From positions 1 to 9,101 of the forward strand of contig JBHENW010000108.1 in the NCBI GenBank assembly GCA_046261875.1: a stretch of DNA of 9,101 bases. Direction: 5' to 3'. Position numbers and translations under genes: made by a program. Positions 6,739 to 9,101 of this stretch are shown here, piece by piece. Position 1 is the stretch's first letter. Every line of letters starts with the position of its first letter. The DNA comes from JBHENW01 sp046261875 (GTDB lineage: Bacteria > Acidobacteriota > Thermoanaerobaculia > UBA5066 > Gp7-AA6). The notes under the pieces are model-generated. The model worked only from the letters and a program-made list of their open reading frames with translations, searched no databases and had not been told where the DNA came from.

Positions 6739-7221
6739 TCAGACCGGCTCGTCCGCGCTCGGACCGTAGATCGCCGGAACCTTCGCGCCCATCGGACGGA
6801 GGTACGCGGAAAGCTGCCCGCGGTGGTGGATCTGATCGAACAGGAAGGCCCACGCGAGCGCGTATCCCGTGCCCCGCATGACCTCTTTGCCTCCGAAGAA
6901 GAACGGGACCTCTCCTTCCCAGCTCTTCGCGGGCAGCGCGCGCAAACGCTTCGCAATCTCCACGTGCTCGCGGTCGTAGGTCTCGACGACCTCGCGGACG
7001 GTCGGCGGGGAGGCGACCTCCTTCCAGTCCAGGTGCCCCTGCTCGAGGGCGTCCACCAGGGCGCGCTCCTCGAAAACGATCAGCCATGCCAGGTCCCGCG
7101 CCGCGCGCGAGCTCGGAGCCGGCCGGTATTCCGCCTGGCTCTCGGGGACCCGGCCGATCACCTTCCGTGTGGCCGGCGCCTCGCGCTCCCAGAAGGAAAG
7201 GTAGAGCTCGCGCTGGTCCAC
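6739..7221 (-). CDS. DinB-like (DinB_2) four-helix protein
   Basis: The 160-residue product ends with DQIHHRGQLSAYLRPMGAKV, then PAIYGPSADEP. This is the highly characteristic last helix and tail of DinB/YfiT-type proteins, which adopt a four-helix metal-binding fold; some act as thiol-dependent transferases, most are uncharacterised. His132 and His133 are candidate metal ligands. The first-helix-pair His usually found in an LxHL context is not seen: the matching segment reads DLAWLIVFEE (43-52). His86 (REHVEIAKRL) could be another ligand. The start is GTG at 7221, ten bases after the stop of the transporter gene on the same strand, so the two probably form one transcript. There is no strong Shine-Dalgarno site, which is compatible with coupling. 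The link between transporter and DinB protein has no obvious functional meaning. Confidence 0.88.
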   Translation of the reverse strand: MDQRELYLSFWEREAPATRKVIGRVPESQAEYRPAPSSRAARDLAWLIVFEERALVDALEQGHLDWKEVASPPTVREVVETYDREHVEIAKRLRALPAKSWEGEVPFFFGGKEVMRGTGYALAWAFLFDQIHHRGQLSAYLRPMGAKVPAIYGPSADEPV

Positions 7222-7231
7222 CGGCGGGCGC

Positions 7232-8716
7232 CTAGACCCCCGGCATGGCCTTCTTGAGAGGCCGGAGGATCGCGAAGAGGATCAGGCCGACGGCCGCCGA
7301 CATCATCGCCACGACGATGAAGAACTTCGAGTGCGACCAGACGGTCCACTTCACGCCGATCGTTCCGACGAGGTAGTTGCCGATCGCCGTCGCCGCGAAC
7401 CAGCCCCCCATCATCAGGCCGCGCAGCCGGATCGGAGCGACCTTCGAGACGAGGGAGAGCCCCATCGGAGACAGCATCAGCTCGCCGAGCGTGATGACCA
7501 TGTAGGCCATGATCAGCCACCACGGCGAGACCCGGCCCGTATCCCCTCCGGACCGGGCGGCCACGTACATGATCATGTACGCGGCGGCGACCAGGAACAT
7601 CCCGACGCCCATCTTGGCGGGCGTGGACGGCTCCTTGCCGCGCCGATCGAGCCACCCCCAGAAGGCGACGAGAGGGAACGTCAGCACGAGGACCCAGAAC
7701 GGGTTGATCGCGTTGGAGATGACTCCGGAGACGTCGTCGTTCTCGATGAGCCCCAGCGTGAAGATCTGGAAAATGATCGGCACGACCCGCGAGGCCTGCC
7801 AGTCGGTGTTGTCGTTGGCCCAATAGGTCCAGGTCGCCCCGTTCTGGTGGAACGCCATCCAGAACACGATGACGATGAGGAAGATCACGATGAGGGCGCC
7901 GATGCGCTTGGCGTCGGACACGGCGTCCATGGCGCTCGCGCGCGCGGTCGCCTGTTCCGCGAACCTCCCCCCCGGCGTTTTCGCGGCGTCCCGGGCGTCC
8001 GGCTTCAGCGGCGGCGCGTCCACGGCGGCGAGCGACGCCTTCGGCTCGGCTCCCTGGACGGCGCTCGCGCTCGCCCCCGTCCCGCGATCGACCCCTTCCA
8101 CATGGCGCTTGAACTTCCAGAGGGTGAAGACGGACAGGACCATCCCGCCCGCCGCGACGGCGAAGGCGGCGTGATAGCCAAACCTTTGGCGCATGACCTC
8201 CGCGACCACGGGGGCCAGAAACGCGCCGATGTTGATCCCCATGTAGAAGATGTTGTACGCGCGGTCCTTGAGGTGGCTCCCCTCCGGGTAGAGCTTCCCG
8301 ACCATCGCCGAGACGTTCGGCTTGAAGAAGCCGTTGCCGACGACGAGGCAGGCGAGCGCGGTGTACATGACGGGGATCGAACGGAAGGACAGCAGCAGGT
8401 GGCCGGCCATGAAGAAGAAGCCGCCGATCATGACGGACCTGCGGTAGCCGAGCTTCTTGTCCGCGATGTATCCACCCAGGAGGGGACTGAAGTACACGAG
8501 CGCCAGATAGAGCGCGTAGAGGCGCGTCGCGCGGTTCGTCGCCCACCCGAAGCCTTCCTGGGGGTTCTGGAGGTACAGCGTGAAGAGCGCGAGCATCGAG
8601 TAGAAGCTGAAGCGCTCCCACATCTCGGTGCCGAACAGGGCATAAAGCCCCGGCGGATGCTTGTCCAGATCGCCCGTCACGGCCGTGTGGCCAATAGTGT
8701 CTGCATTTGCACTCAT
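7232..8716 (-). CDS. POT/PTR-family proton-dependent peptide transporter
   Basis: The 494-residue major-facilitator protein imports di- or tripeptides with protons across the inner membrane. Diagnostic motifs are EMWERFSFY at 31-39 (the ExxERFxYY proton/substrate motif of helix 1), GNGFFKPNVSAMVGKLY at 127-143 (PTR2 signature, equivalent to the KPxV motif), FYMGINIGAFLAP at 157-169, and GELMLSPMGLS at 411-421. About twelve hydrophobic segments are visible. The central loop at about 207-262 is hydrophilic and rich in Ala, Asp and Lys. QNGATWTYW with its flanking residues (291-306) follows helix 7. The ATG at 8716 has AGGGGA about six bases upstream and a plausible promoter behind it. The DinB-like gene follows ten bases after the stop. 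The real substrate could differ, since some POT members move other compounds. Confidence 0.92.
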   Translation of the reverse strand: MSANADTIGHTAVTGDLDKHPPGLYALFGTEMWERFSFYSMLALFTLYLQNPQEGFGWATNRATRLYALYLALVYFSPLLGGYIADKKLGYRRSVMIGGFFFMAGHLLLSFRSIPVMYTALACLVVGNGFFKPNVSAMVGKLYPEGSHLKDRAYNIFYMGINIGAFLAPVVAEVMRQRFGYHAAFAVAAGGMVLSVFTLWKFKRHVEGVDRGTGASASAVQGAEPKASLAAVDAPPLKPDARDAAKTPGGRFAEQATARASAMDAVSDAKRIGALIVIFLIVIVFWMAFHQNGATWTYWANDNTDWQASRVVPIIFQIFTLGLIENDDVSGVISNAINPFWVLVLTFPLVAFWGWLDRRGKEPSTPAKMGVGMFLVAAAYMIMYVAARSGGDTGRVSPWWLIMAYMVITLGELMLSPMGLSLVSKVAPIRLRGLMMGGWFAATAIGNYLVGTIGVKWTVWSHSKFFIVVAMMSAAVGLILFAILRPLKKAMPGV

Positions 8717-8852
8717 TAAGTTTCCCCTGTATTTGAATTTGGAAGAGAATTAGGCAAAATATACCAGATTCATTTTCCAACTAAAAGCATAAATATTGTG
8801 ATGATTGACATTATTTCTAATGGCGACGTGCCCGGTTTGAAGGAGGAAATGC
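8717..8852. other. AT-rich divergent intergenic region
   Basis: These 136 bases hold no recognisable gene. Base content changes abruptly: by hand count 23 of 90 bases are G or C in 8731-8820, against 59 of 90 in 8521-8610 inside the transporter gene. Besides the transporter promoter, TTGACA at 8805-8810 matches a perfect -35 on the + strand, but no -10 lies 16-18 bases on. AAGGAGG at 8840-8846 is a strong ribosome site for the short frame beginning at 8849 or 8853. Confidence 0.7.
8758..8785 (-). promoter_or_regulatory. Candidate sigma70-type promoter of the transporter gene
   Basis: On the - strand TATATT (8763-8758) is a good -10 and is preceded by TGG, giving an extended -10 (TGGTATATT). 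TTTAGT (8785-8780) is a weak -35 at 16-base spacing. Transcription would start near 8751 and leave a leader of about 35 bases with the AGGGGA ribosome site. Inferred by eye only. Confidence 0.5.
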
Positions 8853-8942
8853 ATGCTTCCGATAATCTTTATCATAATTGCCTCCATTTTTGTCTACCGG
8901 CGGGCCTCCGCAACGTCGATCTTTAATGACAGCGAGCAGTAA
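8853..8942 (+). CDS. Possible 29-residue single-pass membrane peptide
   Basis: ATG at 8853, six bases after AAGGAGG (8840-8846), opens a frame of 29 residues: MLPIIFIIIASIFVY, then RRASATSIFNDSEQ and TAA. It has a very hydrophobic N-terminal half followed by two arginines, the form of a small membrane peptide. Its stop lies one base before ATG 8944 of the next gene, which would allow coupling. Against it, the DNA is AT-rich, so Ile/Phe codons arise easily. An ATG at 8849 opens a rival 25-codon frame (MHASDNLYHN) with the same ribosome site, and a Fur-box-like sequence lies inside. I do not recognise a homologue. Confidence 0.3.
   Translation: MLPIIFIIIASIFVYRRASATSIFNDSEQ
8861..8879. promoter_or_regulatory. 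Fur-box-like sequence
   Basis: GATAATCTTTATCATAATT agrees at about 14-15 of 19 positions with the classic Fur operator GATAATGATAATCATTATC, including GATAAT at the left and ATCAT near the right. It lies 47 to 65 bases before the start of the partial right-end gene. AT-rich DNA gives such matches by chance more often, and it lies within the possible small reading frame, so the call is weak. Confidence 0.25.
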
Positions 8943-8943
8943 C

Positions 8944-9101
8944 ATGCAATTATTCCAAACCCTTGGCGAGGACATCGAAGCAGCCTGGAGCGACCAGAAC
9001 TATGATGAACGTGTGTTTCCGGCGATATCCGCGGCGGCGCTGAAGGAAGCGAACATTCCGGCGAAGATCTCGGCCTGGGATGTGATCAGGTGGACGCTCG
9101 A
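8944..9101 (+). CDS. Unrecognised protein, N-terminal part, runs off the window
   Basis: An open frame of 52 complete codons reaches the window end. It reads MQLFQTLGEDIEAAWSDQNY, then DERVFPAISAAALKEANI, then PAKISAWDVIRWTL. The residue mix (amphipathic helices, AAAL and AWDVIRWTL segments) looks like a genuine soluble protein without a signal peptide. I do not recognise the family. The start is uncertain: ATG 8944 has only a weak GAG at 8934-8936, and ATG 8926 in the same frame would add MTASSN. Codon GC content is lower than in the genes to the left, in line with the AT-rich upstream region. It is divergent from the transporter gene. Confidence 0.6.
   Translation, partial: MQLFQTLGEDIEAAWSDQNYDERVFPAISAAALKEANIPAKISAWDVIRWTL

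Noticed and set aside
5510..6956. Antisense open frames across the membrane-protein and DUF481 genes
   Set aside because: They are shadows of + strand genes whose signal peptide, strands and helices are convincing; the antisense products show no motif.
7331..8719. Long + strand open frame antisense to the peptide transporter
   Set aside because: The translation is rich in Arg, Asp and His with no motifs, while the opposite strand encodes a clear POT transporter with all family signatures.
8805..8810. TTGACA as the -35 of a + strand promoter
   Set aside because: No acceptable -10 occurs 16-18 bases downstream, where the sequence is GC-rich (GTGCCC), so a full promoter cannot be supported.
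1..9101. CRISPR array, tRNA/rRNA genes, insertion sequence ends, toxin-antitoxin pair or defence operon
   Set aside because: I looked for regular repeats, tRNA-like clover-leaf arms, transposase motifs and small paired genes and saw none that hold up.

Overview
The window reads as an ordinary chromosomal stretch of a high-GC, Gram-negative-type bacterium. A DUF481 outer-membrane-type protein, a large secreted DUF5117-type met-zincin, a POT-family transporter, a UdgX glycosylase and a WGxxGxxG mini-protein together suggest Acidobacteriota or a similar deep phylum from an environmental or metagenomic source. That placement is inference. No rRNA, tRNA, CRISPR array, insertion sequence or integrase was seen.

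Left part (1-836, + strand): the 3' end of a peroxiredoxin gene overlaps the start of a DsbA-like thioredoxin-fold gene by ATGA, making a thiol-redox pair. As given, the two genes carry four single-base frameshifts within about 350 bases. Correcting them restores typical family sequence, including the CPYC active site. An 11-bp hairpin separates them from the convergent metalloprotease gene.

Middle part (837-4162): a secreted zinc metalloprotease on the - strand is divergent from a 79-residue signal-peptide protein with a WGxxGxxG motif. That small gene has a near-consensus Shine-Dalgarno site and a textbook terminator. It is followed by an orphan gene resembling the phage ABA-sandwich domain family.

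Right-middle (4173-6722): udgX (- strand) encodes a uracil-DNA glycosylase homologue with the KRRIH motif of the covalent-trapping type. It is divergent, across 42 bases, from an unrecognised multi-pass membrane protein that is frameshifted once as given. A DUF481 beta-barrel-type protein follows that gene closely.

Right part (6739-9101): a POT-family peptide transporter and a DinB-like protein form a likely - strand operon. Upstream is a strikingly AT-rich intergenic region. It holds a plausible promoter for the transporter, a possible 29-residue membrane peptide with a strong Shine-Dalgarno site, a Fur-box-like sequence, and the start of a partial + strand gene that runs off the window.

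I did not find a convincing new multi-gene system. The most useful leads are the minimal WGxxGxxG protein, UdgX, the frameshift cluster and the AT-rich island at the right end.
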